Assembly (NCBI GenBank): GCA_013373635.1 | Contig: JABXHN010000019.1 | Span: forward strand, 124,001 to 188,000 | Length of the DNA: 64,000 bases | Direction of reading: 5' to 3' | DNA from: Flavobacteriaceae bacterium | GTDB taxonomy: Bacteria > Bacteroidota > Bacteroidia > Flavobacteriales > Flavobacteriaceae | Shown here: positions 8,679-17,776 of the stretch, piece after piece | How the letters are laid out: every line of letters starts with the position of its first letter | Numbering within the stretch: the stretch's first letter is position 1 | Notes under the pieces: generated by a model | Database searches by the model: none | Seen by the model: only the letters and a program-made list of their open reading frames with translations | Told to the model about the DNA's origin: nothing | Translations under genes and position numbers: made by a program

Positions 8679-10397
8679 TTATTTTAATTTTAAGATAACT
8701 GCTTGATAAGGTTTTAAAACAGCTTTTCCATCAGCAGTTTCAAGATCTTGATAATTATTAATTAAAATATCAGACCATTTGTAGTTACTCAAATCAAGTG
8801 TTGAATCCTCTTTGCTGTAATTTAAAACTACTAACACTTTTTGACCTTCATAAGATCTAAGGTAGGCATAGATTTGATCTTCTGTATCTAAAAGCTCATA
8901 ATCACCGTAAATCAATACTGGATTTGAGGTCCTTAAAGCTGTCATTGCTCTGAAGTGGTTTAAAATAGAATTTGAATCTTCATTTTGAGCTACAACATTG
9001 ATAGTTTTAGTGTTTTCATTTACTGGTAACCATGGTGTTCCTGTAGTAAATCCACCTTTTTCAGAAGCATTCCACTGCATTGGAGTTCGTCCATTATCAC
9101 GAGAAAACTTACTTGCGTGTTTTAAGAAGGTTTCCCCATCGCCCCCTTCGCTAAGCGTTTTCTTATAACTATTGATGGTACTTATATCGTCGTATTGCTC
9201 AATAGAGTCAAAATAAATATTGGTCATCCCTAATTCATCGCCATAATACAAATAAGGAGTTCCTCGCATGGACAATAAGAATGTGTGTAACATCTTTGCA
9301 GATACTGCTCTAAATTCCTCGTTATCATCAGTAAAACGCGATACTAAACGCGCCTGATCGTGATTGGACAAAAAGATAGAAATCCATCCCTTTTCAGAAA
9401 ACTCATTGTCCCATTTAGTGAAAACTTCTTTAAATATTTTTGGGCTATACCCTTCTTTATTAGGAAGATCAACCGCATCAAAAGCATAAGCCATCGATAG
9501 TTCATTTCGATCGGCATCGACTAATTCATGAGCTTCTTTAAAATTTCTTCCAGCTCCTTCTGCAACACTCATCACATTGTACTTAGAAAAGACTTCGTCG
9601 TACATCAATTTTAAATAATCGTGTAATCCCTCTTGCATGGCATAGTATTGGATAAAATCCTTTTCATAGCCCTCTGGGAATTTTGGGAATGTAGTATCCT
9701 TAGCTGCAAATTGAAAGGCGTCTAATCTAAATCCGTCTACTCCTTTCTCAGCCCAGAACTTCAAAATATCAACAACTTCCTCTTTTACTTTTGGATTGGA
9801 CCAATTTAAATCGGGTTGTTGTTTAGCAAAATAGTGTAGGTAGTAAGCATCGGTAATCGAATCATAAGCCCAGGCATCCCCTTTATCATCAAATAGACTG
9901 TAACGATAGTTAGGTTTCCCTTTTTCAGCAGGCCACCAATGATAGTAATCTCTATAAGGGTTATCTCGTGAAGAGCGCGATGCTTTAAACCAAGGATGTT
10001 CCCAAGAGGAGTGGTTCACTACAATATCCATAATGATCTTTAGATCTCTTTTATGCATTTCTTCCAAAAGAGTGTCAAAAGCTTCCATACCTCCGTACTC
10101 CTCTGCAATTGCTCTGTAATCACTGACGTCATATCCATTGTCAAAGTTTGGTGATTCGTAAATTGGATTTAACCAAATCGCGGTAACACCAAGTGATTTG
10201 ATATAATCCAACTCTTCAATAATACCTTTGATATCACCGATACCATCACCGTCAGTATCTTTAAATGATCTTGGATAAATTTGATAGACAATGGCCTCTT
10301 TCCACCATTTTTTCTGTTGTGTTTCTTTTACCTGTGCTGTTGGTCCACACGAAAAGAAACCTAGAGCTAGTAAGATGACTAAAATTTTAGAATACAT
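8679..10397 (-). CDS. Periplasmic GH13 alpha-glucosidase (oligo-1,6-glucosidase-like) lipoprotein
   Basis: A 572-residue lipoprotein (lipobox Cys17, FFSCGPT) of glycoside hydrolase family 13. The (beta/alpha)8 domain begins at about 33 (WKEAIVYQIYPRSFKDTDGDGIGD). Catalytic residues are readable: nucleophile Asp226 in DGFRLDAF, acid/base Glu280 in MSVAEG, and transition-state Asp347 in LSNHDQAR. MDIVVNHSS near 123-131 is conserved region I, and a C-terminal beta-domain starts at about 490. The QIYPRSF and GIGD motifs fit the exo-acting alpha-glucosidase/isomaltase group. It probably cleaves imported or surface-released alpha-gluco-oligosaccharides or sucrose on the periplasmic side. It is a lone gene, not beside a SusCD pair. 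Confidence 0.9.
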   Translation of the reverse strand: MYSKILVILLALGFFSCGPTAQVKETQQKKWWKEAIVYQIYPRSFKDTDGDGIGDIKGIIEELDYIKSLGVTAIWLNPIYESPNFDNGYDVSDYRAIAEEYGGMEAFDTLLEEMHKRDLKIIMDIVVNHSSWEHPWFKASRSSRDNPYRDYYHWWPAEKGKPNYRYSLFDDKGDAWAYDSITDAYYLHYFAKQQPDLNWSNPKVKEEVVDILKFWAEKGVDGFRLDAFQFAAKDTTFPKFPEGYEKDFIQYYAMQEGLHDYLKLMYDEVFSKYNVMSVAEGAGRNFKEAHELVDADRNELSMAYAFDAVDLPNKEGYSPKIFKEVFTKWDNEFSEKGWISIFLSNHDQARLVSRFTDDNEEFRAVSAKMLHTFLLSMRGTPYLYYGDELGMTNIYFDSIEQYDDISTINSYKKTLSEGGDGETFLKHASKFSRDNGRTPMQWNASEKGGFTTGTPWLPVNENTKTINVVAQNEDSNSILNHFRAMTALRTSNPVLIYGDYELLDTEDQIYAYLRSYEGQKVLVVLNYSKEDSTLDLSNYKWSDILINNYQDLETADGKAVLKPYQAVILKLK

Positions 10398-10498
10398 GTT
10401 TAAGGTTTGGTTTTATGTTATTTGTATTAAAATCAAATAATCACACACTGGAAGCAACCTATCAAAAAAAGTCAATCCCTTGAGATTAATTGAATTTC

Positions 10499-10930
10499 TT
10501 ATATGCCATTAGGCCCCTCAAAATGCGGCTCCAATGCTATGTTTTTAAGTTCTATTAATTTATTTAGAAAGGCTTGATTTCTTTCAAAATTCTTCTCCTT
10601 CTCAATCAAAATAGCTTTGCCTTGGGCATGAATACTGAAAAAATCAGTATTGTAAAGGTGTAATTGATAATAGGGAACGGCCCAAACAAAAGTCTCCGTT
10701 TGAATTTTAAAGTGAATGACAATACCTTTTGGACGTAATTCGATGACAATTTTTTTAAAATAGTCGTCGGTCAATGGCTTCTCAAAATCAAAATTTCTAA
10801 ACTCAACGACTTTTAAATAGTTGGATCCCACACGGTGTTTGAATCGATGCCATATTGAAAAAGGCGACCCCACTAAATCATTCAACGCTGCGTCAAGCAG
10901 CTTTTCTTTATAGGAATTATTGTAAAACAT
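10499..10930 (-). CDS. Conserved hypothetical protein, no recognised family
   Basis: A 143-residue soluble protein without signal peptide or membrane helix. It reads as mixed alpha/beta: an N-terminal helix (YKEKLLDAALNDL), aromatic-rich strands (FSIWHRFKHRVGSNYLKVVEFRNF, read in parts), IVIHFKIQTETFVWAVPYYQLHLY, and a C-terminal charged helix. The many aromatic residues and codon use look like those of neighbouring genes, so it is probably a real gene. The function is unknown and the flanking genes give no hint. Confidence 0.55.
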   Translation of the reverse strand: MFYNNSYKEKLLDAALNDLVGSPFSIWHRFKHRVGSNYLKVVEFRNFDFEKPLTDDYFKKIVIELRPKGIVIHFKIQTETFVWAVPYYQLHLYNTDFFSIHAQGKAILIEKEKNFERNQAFLNKLIELKNIALEPHFEGPNGI

Positions 10931-11010
10931 TGTCGTGCATTTAACGCTTGTACAAAATTAAGGTTTTAAAAAAGATAGGGGACGATTCATTTGTTGTTTT
11001 TTAATTTAAA

Positions 11011-11225
11011 AACCTCGTTTGGAAGTTGAATGGCCTTTCCAACAAATACCAAATTTCCATTTTTGGGCGTGAATACTCACAATTTATCAATAAAAGTAAA
11101 TTTATTTTAAAGAATATAAAAGTTTTAAATACCTCCTGGTTTTTTTAAGGGGGTATAAAAATAAATATACTAATTTTGCCGCCCATCCCATAAAAATTTT
11201 GGGGTGTTATAAAAATATTACGACT
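11011..11225 (+). promoter_or_regulatory. Leader region of the amt-glnK operon with -7 box and dyads
   Basis: The gene-free stretch before amt holds an exact -7 box TAATTTTG at 11171-11178. Just upstream are TACCTCC and GGGGGTA arms about 12 bp apart (11130-11155), and downstream in the presumed 5' UTR CATCCC and GGGGTG arms (11183-11206) can pair. Further up, TTGGAA and TTCCAA pairs occur near 11020-11045. No sigma-54 (-24/-12) motif is seen. The dyads could bind a nitrogen-responsive regulator, which is not identified. Confidence 0.4.
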
Positions 11226-12482
11226 ATGGAAACTATTAACTCATTGACAGCTGAGGACCCTCAGCAACTAGTCAATGCAATTGATTCAGTATGGGTAGCC
11301 ATTTGTGCTGCCATTATCTTTTTAATGGAAGGTGGATTCGCCATCTTGGAAGCAGGGTTTGTACGCTCTAAAAACGCCATGAGCATTATCGCAAAAGTGA
11401 TGATCGATGTGGTTTTTGGGGGGATTGCCTTTTACGTCATTGGATTTGGAATTGCCTATGGAAATTCAAACGGCTGGTTTGCCTTTGATACCGGAATTAC
11501 CTCTGAAGATTTAGGTCTTGGACTCACTGTATCTAACAAACTCTTCTGGTTTATTCAAATGGGATTTGCAGTTGCAGCAATATCAATCGTTTCTGGTGCA
11601 GTTGCTGAACGAATGAAACTTTGGCCTTACGCCTTGTTTGTACTGTTATTTACTGCATTTATGTATCCTTTAGCAGCCAACTGGGTATGGAATCCTAATG
11701 GATGGTTAGCCATAAGAGGATTTAACGATTTTGCAGGTTCTGCTGCAGTTCACGCTATGGGAGGTTTTGCTGCATTAGCAGGAGCTATTGTATTAGGACC
11801 TCGTCTTGGAAAATACGACGAAAATGGAGAATCTCAAGCAATTCCTGGTCACAACCTACCACTTGCAGCCGTAGGTGGATTTATTTTATGGTTTGGATGG
11901 TTTGCCTTCAACCCTGGATCAACTCTAGGAGCTGTTGGAAACTGGGAACTCATCGGAACTGTAGCGACCAACACCTTTTTAGCTTCTGCAGCAGGAGGAA
12001 TTTCAACCATGGCCTATACTTATTTTAGATACGGTCAAATTGATATCACCATGATGATTAACGGGGTTCTTGCAGGATTAGTAGCGATTACTGCAGGATG
12101 TAATGTCGTTGAAGCTGATGCTGCCATCTTAATTGGTTTTATCGCAGGTATCTTAGTTGATGTAGCCGTATTATACGTTGATAAAATAAAAATTGACGAT
12201 CCTGTGGGAGCGATTGCCGTTCACGGTGTCAATGGTTTATTTGGAGCATTAGCTGTAGGATTATTTGCTACAGAGGGTGGTTTGTTTTACGGTGGAGGAA
12301 GTGACTTATTCACAACACAACTCATTGGCGTTTCAGTAATTGGTGCTTTTTCATTTGTTGGAACTTACCTAATTATGACTATCTTGAAGAAAACAATTGG
12401 AATTCGTATTCCTGAGCACGAAGAAGTCGTAGGTATTGATGCTGTGGCATTTGGAGTAGAATCTTATACCACATTTGAATAA
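11226..12482 (+). CDS. amt: Ammonium transporter (Amt/MEP family)
   Basis: A 418-residue inner-membrane channel. The ATG at 11226 is chosen over a TTG at 11199 because the short leader (GCYKNITT) is not Amt-like and a -7 box at 11171 places transcription just upstream. The twin-His pore pair is present: His176 in GSAAVHAMGG and His333 in AIAVHGVNG. About eleven hydrophobic helices are visible, with FLMEGGFAILEAGFVRSKN near the N-terminus and GFILWFGWFAFNPGS in the middle. It conducts ammonium into the cell. A PII protein gene follows 21 bp downstream, the classic amt-glnK pair, in which the PII trimer plugs the channel when nitrogen is plentiful. Confidence 0.95.
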   Translation: METINSLTAEDPQQLVNAIDSVWVAICAAIIFLMEGGFAILEAGFVRSKNAMSIIAKVMIDVVFGGIAFYVIGFGIAYGNSNGWFAFDTGITSEDLGLGLTVSNKLFWFIQMGFAVAAISIVSGAVAERMKLWPYALFVLLFTAFMYPLAANWVWNPNGWLAIRGFNDFAGSAAVHAMGGFAALAGAIVLGPRLGKYDENGESQAIPGHNLPLAAVGGFILWFGWFAFNPGSTLGAVGNWELIGTVATNTFLASAAGGISTMAYTYFRYGQIDITMMINGVLAGLVAITAGCNVVEADAAILIGFIAGILVDVAVLYVDKIKIDDPVGAIAVHGVNGLFGALAVGLFATEGGLFYGGGSDLFTTQLIGVSVIGAFSFVGTYLIMTILKKTIGIRIPEHEEVVGIDAVAFGVESYTTFE

Positions 12483-12503
12483 TAACGTATAAAAAGCATT
12501 ACA

Positions 12504-12845
12504 ATGAAAAAAGTAGAAGCAATCATAAGACCCTCAAAATTAAAAGCTGTTCAAAGAGGATTGAAAAACGCCAATATTCCATGTATTACAGCAGTGCCTG
12601 TTAAGGGAACTGGTTTACAAAAAACCTACTCAGAACGCTATAGAGGAACAGAACAATCACTAATCATGTCCAACAGAACTCTTATTATTTGCGTGGTGAG
12701 TGATGATAATTTAGATCTGTGTATCGATGTTATTTTAGACAACGCCTCAGAAGGAAATGTTGGTGATGGTAAAATCTTTGTATATCACGTAGAAGATGCC
12801 GTTCGAATTCGATCTAAAGAACGTGGGATTTCAGCTATTGTATAA
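12504..12845 (+). CDS. glnK: PII signal-transduction protein (GlnK/GlnB family) with Gln at the uridylylation position
   Basis: A 113-residue PII protein. The N-terminal KKVEAIIRPSKLKAVQRGL and the C-terminal EGNVGDGKIFVYHVEDAVRIR (read in parts) match PII, including the ATP-binding GDGKIF region. The T-loop reads VKGTGLQKTYSERYRGTEQSL: aligned with E. coli GlnB, Tyr46 is kept but residue 51, the uridylylated Tyr, is Gln. It should therefore sense ATP/ADP and 2-oxoglutarate but cannot be uridylylated at that site. It lies 21 bp after amt and its main partner is probably that transporter. A terminator follows. Confidence 0.93.
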   Translation: MKKVEAIIRPSKLKAVQRGLKNANIPCITAVPVKGTGLQKTYSERYRGTEQSLIMSNRTLIICVVSDDNLDLCIDVILDNASEGNVGDGKIFVYHVEDAVRIRSKERGISAIV

Positions 12846-12867
12846 TAGCCACATCAAAAAATTATAG

Positions 12868-12907
12868 CAAAAAGGGTCAGTAATTTAATTACTGGCCTTT
12901 TTTTATA
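12868..12907. terminator. Bidirectional terminator after glnK
   Basis: An imperfect stem pairs AAAGGGTCAGTAAT with ATTACTGGCCTTT and ends in a T-run; an A-run precedes it, so it also serves the convergent aldehyde dehydrogenase gene whose stop lies inside it. Confidence 0.75.
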
Positions 12908-14297
12908 ACCACTTTAGAGTTATTGCTACGAGCTTCTTCTTAAACTTATTATAAGGCGGTATTATAAAATCCAAAGGACCCCATCCGTATTGTCTCATTA
13001 AAGATCGCTCGCTTGAAAAACTCTTAAAACCATAAAAACCATGAGAACTTCCTATTCCAGAATTATTCACTCCGCCAAAAGGCAAGTGGTGATTGGAATA
13101 CTGAATAATTGAATTGTTGATACAGCTACTTCCCGCTCGAGTTTGAGCGATAATTTGTTTGATACTTTTATTGTTTTTAGAATAGATGTAAAGCGCTAAT
13201 GGACGCTCACCTTTGTTGACATACTGTATGACCTCTTCGATTTTATGATAGGTTTTAACAGGTAAAATTGGCCCAAATATTTCTTCTTGCATCAGCTTTG
13301 AATCCTCACTAATTGAATCAATAACAGTAGGTGAAATATAATTATCTTTTGCCGTTTCTCCTCCAATGACCAATTGATCTCCTAAGGACAAAGCGTGCTC
13401 AATCGCTCCTTTTAAACGCTGATGATGTGCTTGATTTACAATTCGACAATAGGAAGATGATTCACCAGTATTGGAATCGTAAAAGCGATCAATTTGTTCT
13501 TTTAAATGTTTTAGAAAGGGTTCTTTAACTTTTTCTTCAACAAAGAGGTAATCTGGAGCAATACAGATTTGTCCAGCATTTAAAAACTTAGCCCATGCAA
13601 TGCGCTTAGCAGCTCTTTTTAAATTGGCAGTAGCATCTACAATTGTTGGAGATTTTCCTCCGAGCTCCAAAGTAATTGAACTCAAATTCTCTGAAGCTGC
13701 CTTCATTACAATTTTTCCAACTTTTGGAGAACCTGTAAAGAAGATATGATGAAAAGGAAGCTCTAATAAGGCTGTGGAAACTTCAACACCTCCCAAAACA
13801 ACGGCTACTTCCTCCTCTTTAAAAATTGACTTTACAATACGCTCCATCAATTTAGAAGTGTTTGGAGTGTGTTCTGAAGGCTTTAAAATAACTGTGTTTC
13901 CGGCAGCTATGGCTGAAACCAAAGGACCAAATGTTAGATTGACTGGAAAATTCCAAGGGGAGATAATTAGACAAACTCCTTTGGATTGGTATTGAATCCA
14001 TGAATTGGCTCCAAAAAGTGAAAGTGGAGTTTTAACCGGTTGTGGCTCCATCCAAGAATGAAGCTTTTGAATTGCCAATTTAATCTCACTGATCACAGGG
14101 TAGATTTCTGTGAGATCTGTGTCCAAATGAGGCTTTTTAAAATCATTGTATAAGGCTTCTTTAATGGAATCGCGATAGTCGAATTCCAAAGCCTTTTTCA
14201 ATGCTTTTAATTTGGTGATTCGCTCTTTAGCTGTTGTTGCACCAATGACTGAATAATGATTTAACTGCTTTTTAAACAACTCCTGATATGGGTTCAT
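12903..14297 (-). CDS. Aldehyde dehydrogenase, ALDH3-like
   Basis: A 464-residue NAD(P)-dependent aldehyde dehydrogenase. Seen motifs: SPWNFPVN with Asn116, LKPSE at 139-143, FTGSPKVG at 187-194, general base Glu211 in LELGGKSP, nucleophile Cys245 in NAGQICIAPDY, and EEIFGPILPV later. Its length (shorter than the roughly 490 of most ALDHs), the absence of the long N-terminal segment and GQICIAPDY place it with class 3 (ALDH3/fatty-aldehyde type). The end LDFIIPPYNKFKKKLVAITLKWL is mildly hydrophobic, as in membrane-associated fatty aldehyde dehydrogenases. It likely oxidises medium- or long-chain or aromatic aldehydes. It is divergent from the GNAT gene with a 22-bp gap. Confidence 0.9.
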   Translation of the reverse strand: MNPYQELFKKQLNHYSVIGATTAKERITKLKALKKALEFDYRDSIKEALYNDFKKPHLDTDLTEIYPVISEIKLAIQKLHSWMEPQPVKTPLSLFGANSWIQYQSKGVCLIISPWNFPVNLTFGPLVSAIAAGNTVILKPSEHTPNTSKLMERIVKSIFKEEEVAVVLGGVEVSTALLELPFHHIFFTGSPKVGKIVMKAASENLSSITLELGGKSPTIVDATANLKRAAKRIAWAKFLNAGQICIAPDYLFVEEKVKEPFLKHLKEQIDRFYDSNTGESSSYCRIVNQAHHQRLKGAIEHALSLGDQLVIGGETAKDNYISPTVIDSISEDSKLMQEEIFGPILPVKTYHKIEEVIQYVNKGERPLALYIYSKNNKSIKQIIAQTRAGSSCINNSIIQYSNHHLPFGGVNNSGIGSSHGFYGFKSFSSERSLMRQYGWGPLDFIIPPYNKFKKKLVAITLKWL

Positions 14298-14319
14298 TTT
14301 GAAAATTTATTATTTTTAA

Positions 14320-14892
14320 ATGTACGAATTATTTAGCATGCAAATCCGTTTAACTCAAAGCACTGATGACCTCATAGGTATCAAATCACTTCAAAGCCAA
14401 AACTTAAAAGTAAATTTAAGTGAAGCTGAAAAAATAAGTGAAGGATTTGTAACCGCTTCATACACCATGGAAGCACTGGATCAAATGCATCACCTTCTTC
14501 CTTCTGTAATCGCAGTTGATCACGATAAAATTGTAGGATATGCCCTTGTTCTAGACAAACGTTTTAAGGGGACTCATCAACTGATTGACGATCTAATTGA
14601 AAACATCGACTGTCACAGCTTTCAGAATCAAAATTTAGCAAATATAAACTACGCTGTTGTAGGACAGTTATGCGTTGACAAACAATACCGGGGACAGGGA
14701 CTTGCGTCAAAGCTGTATCAAAGTTTCAGAGACCACTACTCAAAACTTTTCCCCTATTGCATTACCGATGTAGACAGAAGCAACATACGATCGTTACAAG
14801 CCCATTATAAAACAGGGTTTCAAACTCTTGGACAACTTCAGTTTGAAAATGCTGACTTTGAAATCGTATTGTGGGATTGGAATAAGCACTAA
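14320..14892 (+). CDS. GNAT family N-acetyltransferase
   Basis: Up to 190 residues; the start may be the ATG at 14320 or the second ATG at 14338 (MQIRLTQS), where the family fold begins. The acetyl-CoA loop appears as VGQLCVDKQYRGQGLASKLYQ (read in parts; QYRGQG is the R/Q-x-x-G-x-G/A motif), followed by TDVDRSNIRSLQAHYKTGF, the usual motif B. It should transfer an acetyl group from acetyl-CoA to an unknown amine. The stop codon abuts that of the convergent DUF1801 gene: 14890-14892 and 14893-14895. Confidence 0.82.
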   Translation: MYELFSMQIRLTQSTDDLIGIKSLQSQNLKVNLSEAEKISEGFVTASYTMEALDQMHHLLPSVIAVDHDKIVGYALVLDKRFKGTHQLIDDLIENIDCHSFQNQNLANINYAVVGQLCVDKQYRGQGLASKLYQSFRDHYSKLFPYCITDVDRSNIRSLQAHYKTGFQTLGQLQFENADFEIVLWDWNKH

Positions 14893-15270
14893 TTATTTTT
14901 GAGGCATTTCCTCGGCTCTAAATTGAATCATTTTTTTTAAGAGTTCAATTGGTAAGTCTTCCTCTAAGGGAAATTGCACAGAACCCTTCCCTGTCTTATA
15001 GTTCTTTAACTCTTCTTTAAATCGAAGATATACGTTCGGATAAGCGTAAAACCCAATATGTTTACTAAAAGCTGCATAGTACAAAAACTGTCTTCCGTTT
15101 AATTTATAAGAAGGCATACCATATCCAATTTTTTCAGTGGCCTGTGGAACTAATTCGAAGATAAGACCACGAATAATAGCTAACTTTTGTCTAACTGGCA
15201 CAGGAAATTGTGATAAGTATTCTTCTACTGTTTGAGGTCTTTTTGCTATCATCCTTTTAATTCTTTTCAT
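14893..15270 (-). CDS. DUF1801 (YdhG-like) family protein
   Basis: A 125-residue protein; a start at Met7 (15252) is also possible. KIGYGMPSYKLNGRQFLYYAAFSKHIGFYAYP (read in parts) is the DUF1801 core, and FKEELKNYKTGKGSVQFPLEEDLP is its usual finish. Members resemble the frataxin-like iron chaperone YdhG, but a biochemical role for this one is not established. It is cytoplasmic with no signal peptide. It is convergent with the GNAT gene with no spacer at all, and no terminator is visible between them. Confidence 0.82.
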   Translation of the reverse strand: MKRIKRMIAKRPQTVEEYLSQFPVPVRQKLAIIRGLIFELVPQATEKIGYGMPSYKLNGRQFLYYAAFSKHIGFYAYPNVYLRFKEELKNYKTGKGSVQFPLEEDLPIELLKKMIQFRAEEMPQK

Positions 15271-15305
15271 TTAAAATTAAGAAAAAAAATAAGTTTATTA
15301 ATTTA

Positions 15306-15359
15306 TTGTGTTTTTTTTACACAATCTGTATTGTAAACTGTTGATTTTTACTAACTTTA
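15306..15359 (+). promoter_or_regulatory. Promoter of the GH3 gene with upstream dyad
   Basis: TTG at 15331-15333 and TAACTTTA at 15352-15359, separated by 18 bp, form a near-consensus Bacteroidota promoter. Its position means that the ATG at 15360 would lie before the transcript start, which favours the ATG at 15381 for the GH3 gene. TTGTGT-N7-ACACAA at 15306-15324 just upstream of the -33 box is a candidate operator. Confidence 0.5.
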
Positions 15360-15380
15360 ATGCCCACAAACTTAACTTAT

Positions 15381-17708
15381 ATGAAAAACATCTATCTTTT
15401 AGCAGTAGCTTCGATTTTAGTTGCAAGCTCCTGTAAACAACAACCTCAGTGGTCACAGGCTGACCTCAACGAAAATATCAAATTAGTCACTGTTGAAAAT
15501 GGACCAGTATTGGGTTATTCTAACCATTCAGGGGTTAGCATTTTGGTTGTAGACCAATTACCATTTAAAGATTTAAACAAAAATGGAAGCTTAGACCCTT
15601 ATGAAGATTGGAGACTATCTGTTGAAGAAAGAGCTCAAGATTTAGCTTCAAAAATGAGTCCTGAACAAATTGCTGGACTCATGCTTTATTCAGGTCACCA
15701 AAATGTTCCCGCTGGATCAGCTGGATATTTTAGAGGAACCTACAACGGCAAAAGCTTTGAAGAATCTGGAGCAAAAGCTTCTGATTTAACAGATCAACAA
15801 AAGAAATTTCTAACTGAAGACAATCTGCGACATGTTCTTGTCGTAGGTGTTGAATCACCAGCTGTTGCAGCTGATTGGAACAATAACGTACAAACTCACG
15901 TTGAAGGTTTAGGCTTAGGGATACCTGCCAACAATTCATCGGACCCTAGAAATGGTGCTCGTTCTGACGCAGAATACAATGCTGGATCGGGTGGCACCAT
16001 TTCACAATGGCCAGAAGAAATTGGTTTATCAGCAACCTTTGATCCTGCTATTACTGAGCAATTTGGAAGAATTGCTTCACAAGAGTATCGTGCATTAGGA
16101 ATCGCCACAGCATTATCTCCACAAATCGATTTAGCGACAGAACCTCGTTGGAATCGTTTTTATGGAACATTTGGGGGAGATCCTGCCCTTGCAACTGATA
16201 TGGCAAGAGCTTATGTAGATGGATTTCAAAGTAGTGCTGCTGGAAATGAAAATGCCGACGGATGGGGAGCTCACTCTGTTAATGCCATGGTGAAACACTG
16301 GCCAAGTGGCGGCCCTGAAGAAGGAGGTAGAGACGGTCACTTCGCTTATGGAAAGTTTGCAGTTTATCCTGGTAATCAATTTGAAACGCACACCAAAGTA
16401 TTTACAGAAGGTGCTTTTAAACTCAGTGGAAAAACAAAGAAAGCTGCTGCTGTGATGCCTTATTATACCATCTCCTATGGTCAGGACACTACATATGGTG
16501 AAAACGTAGGAAATGGATTTAGCAAATACATCGTTACTGACTTACTCAGAAACAAATACGGTTACGACGGAGTAGTTTGTACTGACTGGCTCATTACAGG
16601 TGATGAAGGAGCAAGACCAGATGTATTTTCTGGTAAATCTTGGGGAGTAGAAACACTGAGTATTGCAGAACGTCACTTTAAAGTAATAGAAGCTGGATTG
16701 GATCAATTTGGTGGAAATAACGATGCAGGTCCTGTACTTGAAGCATTCAAAATGTACGAAGAAAAATACGGAAAAGAAGCTGCAAGAACTCGTATTGAAA
16801 AATCAGCGGTACGTTTACTTAGAAACATCTTCAATACTGGTTTATTTGAAAATCCTTATCTAGACCAAGCGACTTCTGTAGCTACAGTTGGAAAACCTGA
16901 GTTTATGAAAGCTGGTTATGAAGCACAGCTCAAATCTGTGGTGATGCTTAAAAACAAAAACCAAGTTCTCCCTATTAAGGAGCGCAAAAAAGTATACATT
17001 CCACTGAGACAAATACCTGCTACAGTTAACTTTTTTGGACAACCAGTTCCCCCACAAGAAGTGGATCCTGTCAACAGAGCTATTATTTCAAAAAAATATG
17101 ATATTGTCAACACCCCTGAGGAAGCTGACTTTGCCATGATCTTTATAAAAAGCCCATACAGTAATGGGTATTCAAGAGCTGATAGAGAAGCAGGTGGCAA
17201 TGGTTATGTTCCTATTAGTTTACAGTTAGAAGACTACACTGCAATTGAAGCGAGAGCTGAATCAATTGCTGCAGGTGATCCTGTTGTTGACCCAACAATT
17301 ACCAATCGCTCTTACAAAGGAAAAACTTCAAGGTCCAACTCGTATCCTGATCTAAAAACCATCGACGATACTCGTAAAGCACTTGGAGACAAACCAATTA
17401 TCTTAGTGGTTTCTGCATCCAATCCAATGGTATTTAACGCTATAGAAGAAAAGGTAGATGGTATCTTAGTAGAATTTGGAGTTTCCAATTCTGCGATTGC
17501 AGATATTGTAAACGGAGCTTATGAACCTTCTGGATTACTACCACTTCAAATGCCAAAAGACATGGCAACTGTCGAAAAACAATTTGAAGATGTACCTAAT
17601 GATATGGACCCTTATGTAGATAGCTTAGGTAACACTTATGACTTTGCATTTGGATTGAATTGGTCAGGAGTTATCAAAGATGCTCGAACTCAAAAGTACG
17701 GACATTAA
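15381..17708 (+). CDS. GH3 family beta-glycosidase lipoprotein
   Basis: About 775 residues from the ATG at 15381, whose product begins with a lipoprotein signal (lipobox Cys18, VASSCKQ); seven codons further upstream are open but unlikely. The GH3 N-terminal barrel contains VKHWPSGGPEEGGRDGHFAYG and the nucleophile Asp402 in GVVCTDWLITGDE; the second domain (VMLKNKNQVLPI, then ILVVSASNPMV and VDGILVEFGVSN) completes the fold. GH3 enzymes are exo-acting beta-glucosidases, beta-xylosidases and others; the exact linkage is not clear. It should sit in the periplasm or on the outer membrane. Neighbouring GH29 genes suggest a shared role in polysaccharide breakdown. A terminator follows. Confidence 0.9.
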   Translation: MKNIYLLAVASILVASSCKQQPQWSQADLNENIKLVTVENGPVLGYSNHSGVSILVVDQLPFKDLNKNGSLDPYEDWRLSVEERAQDLASKMSPEQIAGLMLYSGHQNVPAGSAGYFRGTYNGKSFEESGAKASDLTDQQKKFLTEDNLRHVLVVGVESPAVAADWNNNVQTHVEGLGLGIPANNSSDPRNGARSDAEYNAGSGGTISQWPEEIGLSATFDPAITEQFGRIASQEYRALGIATALSPQIDLATEPRWNRFYGTFGGDPALATDMARAYVDGFQSSAAGNENADGWGAHSVNAMVKHWPSGGPEEGGRDGHFAYGKFAVYPGNQFETHTKVFTEGAFKLSGKTKKAAAVMPYYTISYGQDTTYGENVGNGFSKYIVTDLLRNKYGYDGVVCTDWLITGDEGARPDVFSGKSWGVETLSIAERHFKVIEAGLDQFGGNNDAGPVLEAFKMYEEKYGKEAARTRIEKSAVRLLRNIFNTGLFENPYLDQATSVATVGKPEFMKAGYEAQLKSVVMLKNKNQVLPIKERKKVYIPLRQIPATVNFFGQPVPPQEVDPVNRAIISKKYDIVNTPEEADFAMIFIKSPYSNGYSRADREAGGNGYVPISLQLEDYTAIEARAESIAAGDPVVDPTITNRSYKGKTSRSNSYPDLKTIDDTRKALGDKPIILVVSASNPMVFNAIEEKVDGILVEFGVSNSAIADIVNGAYEPSGLLPLQMPKDMATVEKQFEDVPNDMDPYVDSLGNTYDFAFGLNWSGVIKDARTQKYGH

Positions 17709-17726
17709 GATTTAATTCTTTGAAAT

Positions 17727-17760
17727 AAAAAAGGCTGAGATTACTCTCAGCCTTTTCTTT
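17727..17760 (+). terminator. Rho-independent terminator after GH3
   Basis: AAAAGGCTGAGA-ttac-TCTCAGCCTTTT is a perfect 12-bp stem ending in a T-rich tail 18 bp after the GH3 stop. Confidence 0.9.
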
Positions 17761-17776
17761 TGGTGTCAAAATAAAA

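Noticed and set aside
11140-11225. Riboswitch or sigma-54 promoter before amt
   Set aside because: No TGGCAC-N5-TTGC pattern and no known riboswitch core; only simple dyads.
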